Shown in pieces: positions 6,630 to 12,533 of a DNA stretch of 12,533 bases. Under the pieces are notes generated by a model that did no database searches, was not told where the DNA came from, and was given only the letters and a program-made list of their open reading frames with translations. Both the position numbers and the translations under genes were made by a program. The stretch spans positions 1 to 12,533 of the forward strand of contig WQZK01000032.1 in NCBI GenBank assembly GCA_009780765.1, given 5' to 3'. This DNA comes from Defluviitaleaceae bacterium. Lineage in GTDB: Bacteria > Bacillota > Clostridia > Lachnospirales > UBA5962. Each line of letters starts with the position of its first letter. Within the stretch, counting starts at the first letter, position 1.

Positions 6630-6658
6630 CTTTTAATTTGTCTTAAAGTTAATTTACT

Positions 6659-7084
6659 TTAATCATGTTCAAGCAGTTCTGCAATTTCTTTTGTTTGGTG
6701 AACCGTGCCATGAGGATGATTTGGCGGTGCGTATACTGAATATAGCTTAAGCTCTAAATCGCCTGTATTAATTACATCGTGCCAAGTTCCTGCTGGTATT
6801 ATTATCGCAAAATCTTCAGAAACGTGCTGGGCAAAAGTTAAGCGATTCCTCTCTTCTCCCATCATAACAATACCCTGCCCTTGTTCTATCCGCAAGAATT
6901 GGTCTACATGAGGATGAATTTCAAGCCCGATAGTTTCACCAGGCATAATACTCATTACAGTAAGCTGTAAATGTTCACCTGTCCAAAGAGCTGTTCTAAA
7001 AGTTTCGTTATTAATTGTTGCTTGATTTATATCCACAACAAATGGCTGGTTTCCATGGTCTACCCTTGTATAATCTATGTGCAT
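6659..7084 (-). CDS. single-domain cupin protein
   Basis: About 141 residues forming one cupin barrel (numbering below counts from the upstream ATG at 7093). Motif 1 is GLEIHPHVDQFLRIEQGQG (56-74), with H60 and H62 as metal ligands and Gln65 near where many cupins have Glu. Motif 2 is PAGTWHDVINTG (100-111), with H105. A conserved tail YAPPNHPHGTVHQT (121-134) follows. Proteins of this type are usually annotated only as cupins, and substrate and metal are unknown. Two ATGs are possible. The Shine-Dalgarno AAGGA (complement of 7094-7098) directly abuts the ATG at 7093, leaving no spacing, but lies 9 bases before the ATG at 7084, so 7084 is preferred. A TATAAT box lies upstream on the minus strand at 7120-7115. 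The gene converges on the zinc-ribbon gene across the 6590-6629 hairpin. Confidence 0.85.
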   Translation of the reverse strand: MHIDYTRVDHGNQPFVVDINQATINNETFRTALWTGEHLQLTVMSIMPGETIGLEIHPHVDQFLRIEQGQGIVMMGEERNRLTFAQHVSEDFAIIIPAGTWHDVINTGDLELKLYSVYAPPNHPHGTVHQTKEIAELLEHD

Positions 7085-7114
7085 CTTTATCATTCCTTGC
7101 TTATTATCTACAGT

Positions 7115-7120
7115 ATTATA
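7115..7120 (-). promoter_or_regulatory. possible -10 box for the cupin gene
   Basis: A perfect TATAAT on the minus strand (7120-7115), about 30 bases before the preferred cupin start. I see no convincing -35 at 16-18 bases (GGTCAA at 17), so this is tentative. The cupin could instead be read from the amidase transcript, because no terminator is visible in 7094-7157. Confidence 0.35.
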
Positions 7121-7157
7121 TGTAAAATAAGCAGGTATTGACCCCTATGAAAAAATG

Positions 7158-9290
7158 TTATCTCCTTGGCGTATAAACACTAAATGTTTCTAAAATACTC
7201 TCGTATATAGCTACTGCTGCTTGTTGCCTAAAATCAGAACTATGAAATCTTTGGGCATCGCCTTGGTTAGTTAAAAATGCAATTTCTAAGAAAACTGAAG
7301 GAATAGTTGTATCTCTTAAAACAACAAATCTAGCTTCTCTAACACCTCTATCGTTAAGTCTAAGGGCTCCAAGCATATTCCTATGAAATATCTCCGCCAA
7401 TGCTCTTCTTGTTATTCCAGAAGCTGCATCAGATATATTCGAGTAAAAATATGTTTCAGTACCATTAGCATTAGGATTTGTTTCGCTTGCATTTAAGTGA
7501 ATAGATACAAACAAATCGCCAAGCTCGTTTGCAAACGGTGCACGATCGAACAAGTTTACAGTAGAATCATCTACTCTTGTTGCGTAACCTTTAATTCCTG
7601 TTATGTGGTAGCTTGCATCTAAAAGTGCCAACACTCTGTTAGATATATCCAAAACAACTTCTTTTTCTATAAGCCCATGTCCACGAGTTCCCGGGTCTGC
7701 TCCGCCATGCCCTGGGTCTAAAATAACAATTCTTGAGTGTTTTTCTCTCGGTAAAACCGGTGTTATATAAATATTTTCAGCATCTTCTCTAATATTAAAC
7801 GCCAAAATACGGCTTGTGTTTATTGTTATTGTTGTGTTGTTGGCAATTGTATTTATTACTACCGAGTTTACTCCGCCATGATTAATGATGTTTTCACCAA
7901 AACCAAGCACATCTGAAAAGTTTCCGCCAAGTGATATTACATATTGAAGATTATAATATCTATCCTCTGTTCTAATACTAGATACAGAAAGCCCCGTGCT
8001 TCTTGGTATCACAATTTCGCCTCTGCTATCGTTAAAGCTTATATTTTCATATGTTGGGGTAGAAAGCCTAATTGTAACGCTATTTCCAGAACGCGTAATG
8101 CTATGTGAAGGCATCTCCCTAACAACAATTGTTACACGTGATGTATTAGCATCTAACCTTTCAGTAAAGATACGGCTTGCAAAATTGCCTGAAACAAGCT
8201 GATTTGTAAACCCGCCAACATCAGTGTGAGGCATATCAATAAGAATTACGCTAAGGCTATTAATAGGAAAAATGGTAATATTAGGCTGCGATGTACCTGT
8301 TATTGTTACATAATCTGCCAAGTTATTTGTATCAAATGAAATATCAATAATTTCGTTCTTTTCAAAGTCTATCGACAATGTTCTTCTATCGCTTGAAAGG
8401 TTTACAGCAAATTCAACCGCACCTACAAGCTCGACCACAACTCTTGTAATCTTTTCTGGAACCATTTGATTTTGTGCAATTCTAATCCTTCCAACTGTAG
8501 AGCTATGTACCCAAAATTCGTGCTGATTCATGTTTAGCTCGGCGTTATAAATATCTATCACAAGCCTATTATCAGCAAGTAAAAACGTTTCAATCCTACT
8601 TATTTCAGAAGATGCAGAAATTACAATGTTTCCACCCGCTGGTGCTTGCAAAGCTGTTATTCTTGTTTCAGGATGGTTTGCACTTGATATGTTTTGAGTC
8701 GAAACATCTCTTGCTAAAGCACCATTTGTGTAAAATCCATCTATATCTAAGGTATCTTCACCCGAGTGGTCGTAGTCGTCTATAATCGGTAAATCATTAC
8801 TGTTGTTATTAGTAACATTAGTATTATTGCTGCTAGTGCTGTTATGTTCAGTATCTATAGTTACAACTCTTTGAGCTTCATCCCAATCAACTTCAAAGCC
8901 TAGTGCCTCAGCCGTAAACCTAGCTGGAATCATAGTTCTTCCATTTATCATTCTTGGCGGTTCTGGCATATGTACAGGTAAATCGTTAACAAATGCGATA
9001 ATATCATCAATTGTAAGAACTACCGTGTCAGTTTCAGTAACCACTGTGACTTGTGTTGTCGCTTCATCCCAAAAAACAGCTGCACCAGCAGCCTCGAAAA
9101 CAGCTCTTGCTGAAACATATGTAAAGTCGTTAAGTATAACAGGTGGGGCATCCATATTTACAATTATTTGCCCATCAACTATTAGACTAATAGGATTGTT
9201 TGTATTTGCCGATACTACATTAGCGGTACCCATAAAAAGGGATAACCCCGCAATTGCCATAATTTTCTTTATATATTTTAATTTTTTCAT
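7158..9290 (-). CDS. secreted N-acetylmuramoyl-L-alanine amidase (Cu-amine-oxidase-N domain, AMIN-type repeats, Amidase_3)
   Basis: A 710-residue wall hydrolase that should cleave the amide bond between MurNAc and the stem peptide. A signal peptide covers residues 1-28 (KK-rich start, hydrophobic core, VSA cleavage). Residues 33-147 are a copper-amine-oxidase-N-like domain built of two similar halves (TYVSARAVFEAAGAAVFWDE at 57-76 and TMIPARFTAEALGFEVDWDE at 119-138). An Asn/Ser/Thr linker (150-166) follows. Residues about 210-310 are an AMIN domain, and 315-410 and 415-513 look like two further degenerate AMIN-like beta modules. The C-terminal Amidase_3 domain (520-710) has the zinc ligands H528 (DPGHGG), E542 (EKEVVLDIS) and H598 (SIHLNAS) and the catalytic Glu E669 (VFLEIAFLTN), so it looks active. 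The Shine-Dalgarno AAGGAG (9309-9304) is 13 bases from the ATG, rather long; no other in-frame start fits better. Confidence 0.95.
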   Translation of the reverse strand: MKKLKYIKKIMAIAGLSLFMGTANVVSANTNNPISLIVDGQIIVNMDAPPVILNDFTYVSARAVFEAAGAAVFWDEATTQVTVVTETDTVVLTIDDIIAFVNDLPVHMPEPPRMINGRTMIPARFTAEALGFEVDWDEAQRVVTIDTEHNSTSSNNTNVTNNNSNDLPIIDDYDHSGEDTLDIDGFYTNGALARDVSTQNISSANHPETRITALQAPAGGNIVISASSEISRIETFLLADNRLVIDIYNAELNMNQHEFWVHSSTVGRIRIAQNQMVPEKITRVVVELVGAVEFAVNLSSDRRTLSIDFEKNEIIDISFDTNNLADYVTITGTSQPNITIFPINSLSVILIDMPHTDVGGFTNQLVSGNFASRIFTERLDANTSRVTIVVREMPSHSITRSGNSVTIRLSTPTYENISFNDSRGEIVIPRSTGLSVSSIRTEDRYYNLQYVISLGGNFSDVLGFGENIINHGGVNSVVINTIANNTTITINTSRILAFNIREDAENIYITPVLPREKHSRIVILDPGHGGADPGTRGHGLIEKEVVLDISNRVLALLDASYHITGIKGYATRVDDSTVNLFDRAPFANELGDLFVSIHLNASETNPNANGTETYFYSNISDAASGITRRALAEIFHRNMLGALRLNDRGVREARFVVLRDTTIPSVFLEIAFLTNQGDAQRFHSSDFRQQAAVAIYESILETFSVYTPRR

Positions 9291-9328
9291 ATCCGTTAAA
9301 ACACTCCTTAATAAAATACTTAAAGACC

Positions 9329-9358
9329 ATTATAACAGATTTTTCGACATTTTTACTA
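9329..9358 (-). promoter_or_regulatory. extended -10 promoter for the amidase gene
   Basis: On the minus strand, TGTTATAAT (9337-9329) is a perfect -10 with the TG extension. The -35 18 bases upstream (TAGTAA, 9358-9353) is poor, which is common for extended -10 promoters. The predicted start is near 9322, about 32 nt before the ATG. Confidence 0.55.
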
Positions 9359-9380
9359 AAATTAATATATTTGAAATAGA

Positions 9381-9410
9381 ATTGTAACAAAAATAGTATT
9401 ATATTGTAAC
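9381..9410 (+). repeat. 8-bp direct repeat, possible regulator site
   Basis: ATTGTAAC occurs at 9381-9388 and again at 9403-9410, so the copies start 22 bp apart, close to two helical turns. The pair lies between the divergently transcribed amidase and the 44-residue peptide gene. The 14-base gap is AT-only except for one G. It may be a two-site activator or repressor binding region; no regulator is identified. Confidence 0.4.
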
Positions 9411-9469
9411 TTGAGGGTAAATTATTGAAAAAATGAAGGGCATACTAAACTTAACGGAGGAATAAAATT

Positions 9470-9604
9470 ATGGACATAAACTGCACAAACAACTGCATAC
9501 ATCAAAAAAACGGCAAATGCTCGCTAAACACTATGCCAACACTCATACAACTTGTAAGCTTTTCTAATGAGAGCAACTGCCACCATTATCAACCATTTAG
9601 ATAA
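9470..9604 (+). CDS. 44-residue cysteine-containing small protein
   Basis: A short gene from ATG 9470 to TAA 9602-9604, encoding 44 residues starting MDINCTNNCIHQKNGKCSLN. The Shine-Dalgarno GGAGG (9456-9460) is 9 bases from the ATG, an excellent match to the strong sites elsewhere in this window. The cysteines C5, C9, C17 and C37, with CHHY near the end, suggest a small metal-binding or disulphide-containing fold. The CxxxC plus 'C-I-x-Q-K-x-G-K-C-x-L-N' pattern recalls very small clostridial proteins that some databases carry under the misleading name hydroxymyristoyl-ACP dehydratase; that is recollection, not a search. No signal peptide or membrane segment is seen. The gene is divergent from the amidase and 66 bases upstream of mgsA, which seems to have its own promoter. 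Function unknown. Confidence 0.75.
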   Translation: MDINCTNNCIHQKNGKCSLNTMPTLIQLVSFSNESNCHHYQPFR

Positions 9605-9617
9605 ATCTACTATAGAC

Positions 9618-9646
9618 TTGTAAATTATTTTATAATGTGTTATCCT
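9618..9646 (+). promoter_or_regulatory. probable promoter for mgsA
   Basis: -35 TTGTAA (9618-9623), a 17-base spacer, then -10 TATCCT (9641-9646) with an upstream TG at 9638-9639, an extended -10. The predicted start is near 9653 with a leader of about 18 nt. A perfect TATAAT at 9631-9636 lies within the spacer but has no partner -35 at the right distance. Confidence 0.45.
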
Positions 9647-9670
9647 TATATTAATTTAAGGAGGTAAAAC

Positions 9671-10048
9671 ATGAATATAGCTCTTATAGCACATGATAAA
9701 AAGAAAAATAATATAATAGAATTTGCAAAAAAATATTTACACATACTTAAAAATCATAATTTGTACGCAACTGGTACAACAGGTACAAAAATTGAAGAGG
9801 CAACAAATCTTTCAATTACAAAGTTTAATTCAGGCCCACTAGGGGGCGACCAACAGATAGGAGCAAAGGTTTCAGAGGGGCAAATGGATCTCATTGTATT
9901 TTTTAGAGACCCATTAACCCCTCAACCTCATGAACCTGATGTAAATGCACTTTTAAGACTGTGCGATGTTTATAATGTGCCTATCGCAACAAACTTAAAA
10001 TCTGCAACAATGATTTTCGATTCTATTACTTCACAAATTAACGCCTAG
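9671..10048 (+). CDS. mgsA: methylglyoxal synthase
   Basis: A 125-residue enzyme that converts dihydroxyacetone phosphate to methylglyoxal and phosphate, a bypass of lower glycolysis used when sugar phosphates accumulate. Family motifs are intact: ALIAHD (4-9), the phosphate-binding TGTTGTK (34-40), SGPLGGDQQIGA (54-65), DLIVFFRDPLTPQPHEPD (73-90) and NVPIATN (102-108). By alignment with the E. coli enzyme the key residues are D60 (E. coli D71), D80 (D91), H87 (H98) and D90 (D101), all present. The protein is shorter than E. coli MgsA (152) at both ends, as is usual in Firmicutes. The Shine-Dalgarno AAGGAGG (9658-9664) is 6 bases from the ATG. Its last 11 bases overlap the 3' end of the converging membrane-protein gene, with no terminator visible between them. 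Confidence 0.97.
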   Translation: MNIALIAHDKKKNNIIEFAKKYLHILKNHNLYATGTTGTKIEEATNLSITKFNSGPLGGDQQIGAKVSEGQMDLIVFFRDPLTPQPHEPDVNALLRLCDVYNVPIATNLKSATMIFDSITSQINA

Positions 10049-11687
10049 AACTAAGCGTAAACATGTAAAAATCGTCATTTATTTGCTCTAGCCTACCCCA
10101 TTCTGCTTCATTTCTAAACAAAATATTATTTCTGCGAGTTAGTTCAAAAACTTCTAAGTCTTCATTTATGCCAAGATATACTACTTCGTTTTCAAACATA
10201 TCTTGGTGTATCCATGTTTCATCTTCTCTAACCGGTAATATTCTTGCAAAATAATAATCTCTTGATGTAGAGTTTACTATGCCAAGCATCGCCCAATCAC
10301 TGCTCGAAACGTTTTCAAGGTGGTTTGTTGCCGTTTCAGTGTATAAAATTTGAGAATCAAATAAGAATATCTGTGCCTCATCACTTGCACCTGTTTCTCT
10401 AAATGCGTCTAAAAAGTTTGTAGCTATTGTAATGTCAGTTTTTTCTATTAGCCTGTAATCGTTTAATAACCCAACATTAGCCATAAAAAGTGGTATTATT
10501 AATAATGCAGCCGCGGGTTTTACAAAGTAAAAACTAAGCCTTGATATTTTTATATTAGAGATTAAATCTAAAATTGTATCAAAAACAATAGCAATACCAA
10601 ATATCGACGGGTAAATGAGCCTAAACGACAAATGATTGTTTTGAAGCACGTAAAACGGTGCAAATGGCAAAATTGTTAACAAAATACCCATTATAAGCCT
10701 TACAGTAAACTTATTTTCTTCACGATATAAAAGCGACGAACTTTTCTTAACAAACCCCACAAAAAGCCAAATAGTAAATGCTATTACCAAAAGTAATATA
10801 AATATCTGAATTATGTTTATATCCATGAAAATAAAGCCTACTAAACTATCTCTAGTTGCCACATATTGCCTTCTTGTTAAAAGGTTTACAACACCTCTAG
10901 TCGTATTTACAAAATGACTTCCCATTGATGAGGCAATTGTACCGCGAGTTGAAACCTTTCCACGGTTCCAAAAAATAATATAAAATAAACCTATTGCAAT
11001 AGTGCTTATAAACGGAACAGATATTATAAGTTTTCTACGCCGTCTTAAAAAGCTATAATTTAGCATAATAATAAGCAAAGTAAACGCAAAGTTAAACACT
11101 ATAATTTGCTCATAAAAGCCTGTAGAAATTATGTTAAACACAAAATAAAGTATCAAGTGAATTCTTCCTACACCTTTTACAAAAATGCTTTCTGTGCTTA
11201 GCAGGTATTTCATTAAGAAAAATACTGACAATATAGAAAAAAACATCCCCGGAACAAGCCTTGTAGAAGCTCCAATCCAATATACTGCTTCAATAAGAAT
11301 CGGCGTAAGCGTTGCTATTATAATACCAAAAATACCAAATCTAACGCTAGATTTTTTTAATATCCAATGAAAAATATAAACCGTAAAAAAGTGCATAACC
11401 GTGTAAAATAAAAGTACAAGCCACATAACAGGCCAAAACCATTGTGTTATATAAGCATCTGACAAAAATGCAATCGGCCTAAACGTATAAAGTCCATACC
11501 ATCTAACAATGTCGTTAAATATGTTAGCATTTCGCCTAAAAAAGATGCCATAAGTGTTATAGTCGTCAAGATAATTAAAGTATGTTATTCCAAAGTAAAA
11601 ACTTCTAAGTAAAAGTATTAAAAGAAGACCCATCCAAAATAGAGCCATTTTATTATCATTGCTTCTGTATGTTGTGCTATTTGTCAT
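10038..11687 (-). CDS. polytopic membrane protein resembling GT-C glycosyltransferases, function unknown
   Basis: About 549 residues with 11 likely membrane helices and an extracytoplasmic C-terminal domain of about 130 residues. Right after helix 1 comes YLDDYNTYG with an Asp-Asp pair (D41-D42), followed by a roughly 45-residue loop containing RWYGLYTFRPIAF. An acidic motif in the first outer loop is the hallmark of GT-C transferases (ArnT/PMT-like), which use lipid-linked sugar donors. This is inference from topology and one motif, and I do not recognise the exact family. Two starts are possible. GTG 11696 overlaps the dut TGA (GTGA) but has no Shine-Dalgarno at usable spacing. ATG 11687 lies 10 bases after AGGGG and is preferred. 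It is cotranscribed with dut, and its 3' end overlaps mgsA by 11 bases. Confidence 0.8.
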   Translation of the reverse strand: MTNSTTYRSNDNKMALFWMGLLLILLLRSFYFGITYFNYLDDYNTYGIFFRRNANIFNDIVRWYGLYTFRPIAFLSDAYITQWFWPVMWLVLLFYTVMHFFTVYIFHWILKKSSVRFGIFGIIIATLTPILIEAVYWIGASTRLVPGMFFSILSVFFLMKYLLSTESIFVKGVGRIHLILYFVFNIISTGFYEQIIVFNFAFTLLIIMLNYSFLRRRRKLIISVPFISTIAIGLFYIIFWNRGKVSTRGTIASSMGSHFVNTTRGVVNLLTRRQYVATRDSLVGFIFMDINIIQIFILLLVIAFTIWLFVGFVKKSSSLLYREENKFTVRLIMGILLTILPFAPFYVLQNNHLSFRLIYPSIFGIAIVFDTILDLISNIKISRLSFYFVKPAAALLIIPLFMANVGLLNDYRLIEKTDITIATNFLDAFRETGASDEAQIFLFDSQILYTETATNHLENVSSSDWAMLGIVNSTSRDYYFARILPVREDETWIHQDMFENEVVYLGINEDLEVFELTRRNNILFRNEAEWGRLEQINDDFYMFTLSSRR

Positions 11688-11692
11688 TTCTT

Positions 11693-12145
11693 TCACACCC
11701 CTGTATGTCCAAAACCGCCTGTACCTCTTTCAGTTTCATCAAGTCTATCTTCATCTATTTCAACAAAATCAACAACTTCTACCTTGTTTATAACCATCTG
11801 TGCAATTCTTTCACCACGCTTAACAATAAAACCTTCTTTTCCGTGATTTATTAAAATTACGCCAATTTCACCACGATAATCCGCATCAATCGTGCCAACT
11901 CCGTTAAGCATAGTTACAGAGTTCTTGAGTGCCAGCCCACTTCTTGGCCTAATTTGTGCCTCAAAACCTTGTGGAATAGAGATTTTTATACCTGCGGGGA
12001 TTAACCTAGATTCAGATGGTTTAATAACAACACCTTCTAAAATATTAGCGTACAAATCAAGCCCTGCCGCACCTTTTGTCATATACTTCGGCAGCGGTAA
12101 GTCTTTCGCATCTTTAGTTCTTGATATATAAAATTTACAAAGCAT
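11693..12145 (-). CDS. dut: dUTP diphosphatase (trimeric dUTPase)
   Basis: A 150-residue enzyme that hydrolyses dUTP to dUMP and pyrophosphate, keeping uracil out of DNA and supplying dUMP for thymidylate synthesis. All five trimeric dUTPase motifs are visible: AGLDLYA (27-33), RPRSGLA (66-72), GVGTIDADYRGE (82-93, uracil-binding hairpin and catalytic Asp), GERIAQMVI (111-119) and the C-terminal lid RGTGGFGHTG (140-149). Length is typical. The ATG lies inside the 3' end of the upstream M16 peptidase gene (11-base overlap, 12135-12145). The Shine-Dalgarno-like GGGGGT (12159-12154) is 8 bases upstream, inside that gene. The next gene overlaps or abuts its stop codon, so all three minus-strand genes form one operon. 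Confidence 0.97.
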   Translation of the reverse strand: MLCKFYISRTKDAKDLPLPKYMTKGAAGLDLYANILEGVVIKPSESRLIPAGIKISIPQGFEAQIRPRSGLALKNSVTMLNGVGTIDADYRGEIGVILINHGKEGFIVKRGERIAQMVINKVEVVDFVEIDEDRLDETERGTGGFGHTGV

Positions 12146-12533
12146 TAAAATCTACCCCCGAAATATCACCAACTGCAGAAATACTCATGTTGTCTATATT
12201 AAAAATTGTATCAATAAGATTATACATCCCATCAATAGTAACCGCATCTATAAGATTTACTACCTCTTCCTCCGTTCTAATCTTACCAAGCACAATTTCT
12301 GAACGACCTATAAAATTCATACGGCTCGATGTACTTTCACGGCTTAAAAGATAGCTAGATTTAATTTGCTCTTTAACATTTTTTAATTGTTCTTCGGTTA
12401 TTCTGTCAGTCTTTAATTTTTTGATTTCTGCGATAACGGATTCTATATATCGCTCGTAATGACTCTTATTTATAGCCGCATAAATAGAGAAAACACCTGC
12501 ATTTTTATGTGGTGAAGCAAAAGAGTAAACCGA
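12135..12533 (-). CDS. M16-family (insulinase-like) peptidase, C-terminal fragment (5' end outside window)
   Basis: The minus-strand frame is open to the window edge and codes for 132 residues ending at TAA 12137-12135. It begins SVYSFASPHKNAGVFSIYAAIN and continues with a charged helix (TDRITEEQLKNVKEQIKSSYLL), SRESTSSRMNFIGRSEIVLGK and ends near SISAVGDISGVDFNAL. This is the typical end of the second, non-catalytic M16_C domain of YmxG/PqqL-type bacterial peptidases. The catalytic HxxEH motif would lie upstream, outside the window, so activity cannot be judged. An M16 peptidase directly before dut is a familiar clostridial order. Its 3' end contains the dut ribosome binding site and start codon. 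Confidence 0.9.
   Translation of the reverse strand, partial: SVYSFASPHKNAGVFSIYAAINKSHYERYIESVIAEIKKLKTDRITEEQLKNVKEQIKSSYLLSRESTSSRMNFIGRSEIVLGKIRTEEEVVNLIDAVTIDGMYNLIDTIFNIDNMSISAVGDISGVDFNAL

Noticed and set aside
9025..9387. 120-codon plus-strand open frame opposite the amidase start
   Set aside because: It lies antisense to the signal peptide and first domain of a clear amidase, has no good ribosome binding site, and its translation resembles no known protein.
9631..9636. Perfect TATAAT upstream of mgsA as its -10
   Set aside because: No acceptable -35 lies 16-18 bases upstream, and TTGTAA is only 7 bases away. The TTGTAA/TGtTATCCT pair with a 17-base spacer fits better, though this is not certain.
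12121..12354. 77-codon plus-strand open frame near the right end
   Set aside because: It is antisense to the M16 peptidase and dut starts, and both of those have clear family motifs.
1..12533. A defence island, mobile element, CRISPR array or riboswitch
   Set aside because: No transposase, integrase, repeat-spacer array, structured long leader or toxin-antitoxin pair is visible. Apart from small regulatory puzzles the window is housekeeping DNA, and I found no clear new multi-gene system.

Overview
The window looks like low-GC, AT-rich chromosomal DNA from a member of the Bacillota, most likely class Clostridia. The reasons are an mcsA-mcsB-clpC protein quality-control operon, a YsxC/EngB GTPase, a clostridial-style copper-amine-oxidase-N/AMIN/Amidase_3 wall hydrolase, strong AAGGAGG-type ribosome binding sites and AT-rich third codon positions. 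I see no tRNA, rRNA, CRISPR array, insertion sequence, prophage or integration site. Most of the window is conserved housekeeping DNA. The interest lies in promoter architecture, gene overlaps, one very short gene and a few less characterised proteins. The species cannot be named from what is visible.

Layout, left to right. (1) 1-312 is the C-terminal end of an ABC-transporter ATPase, closed by a hairpin at 319-342 that can also terminate the facing minus-strand operon. (2) 1216-363 (minus) holds engB/ysxC followed by a translationally coupled small membrane protein. (3) A compact divergent region (1217-1298) appears to drive ysxC leftward and mcsA rightward from one palindromic -10 box. (4) 1299-6216 (plus) is mcsA, mcsB, clpC and a WYL-domain regulator, tightly packed. 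No ctsR precedes mcsA, which differs from the Bacillus subtilis ctsR-mcsA-mcsB-clpC order. (5) 6296-6568 is a small zinc-ribbon protein with its own promoter, which overlaps two inverted repeats, followed by a bidirectional terminator. (6) 7084-6659 (minus) is a cupin, and 9290-7158 (minus) is a 710-residue secreted N-acetylmuramoyl-L-alanine amidase. (7) 9470-9604 (plus) is a 44-residue cysteine-containing peptide gene, and 9671-10048 (plus) is methylglyoxal synthase. (8) 12533-10038 (minus) is an overlapping operon: an M16 peptidase (partial), dut, and an 11-TM GT-C-like membrane protein whose 3' end runs into the 3' end of mgsA.

How the genes work together. McsB (protein-arginine kinase) with its zinc-finger activator McsA marks damaged proteins for the ClpC unfoldase, which passes them to ClpP (not in this window). 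The WYL regulator is fused to this operon by a Shine-Dalgarno overlapping the clpC stop codon, so it probably shares its transcript. The zinc-ribbon gene just downstream is the obvious candidate target. The remaining genes act separately in ribosome assembly (EngB), wall turnover (amidase), carbon overflow (MgsA) and nucleotide-pool hygiene (Dut).
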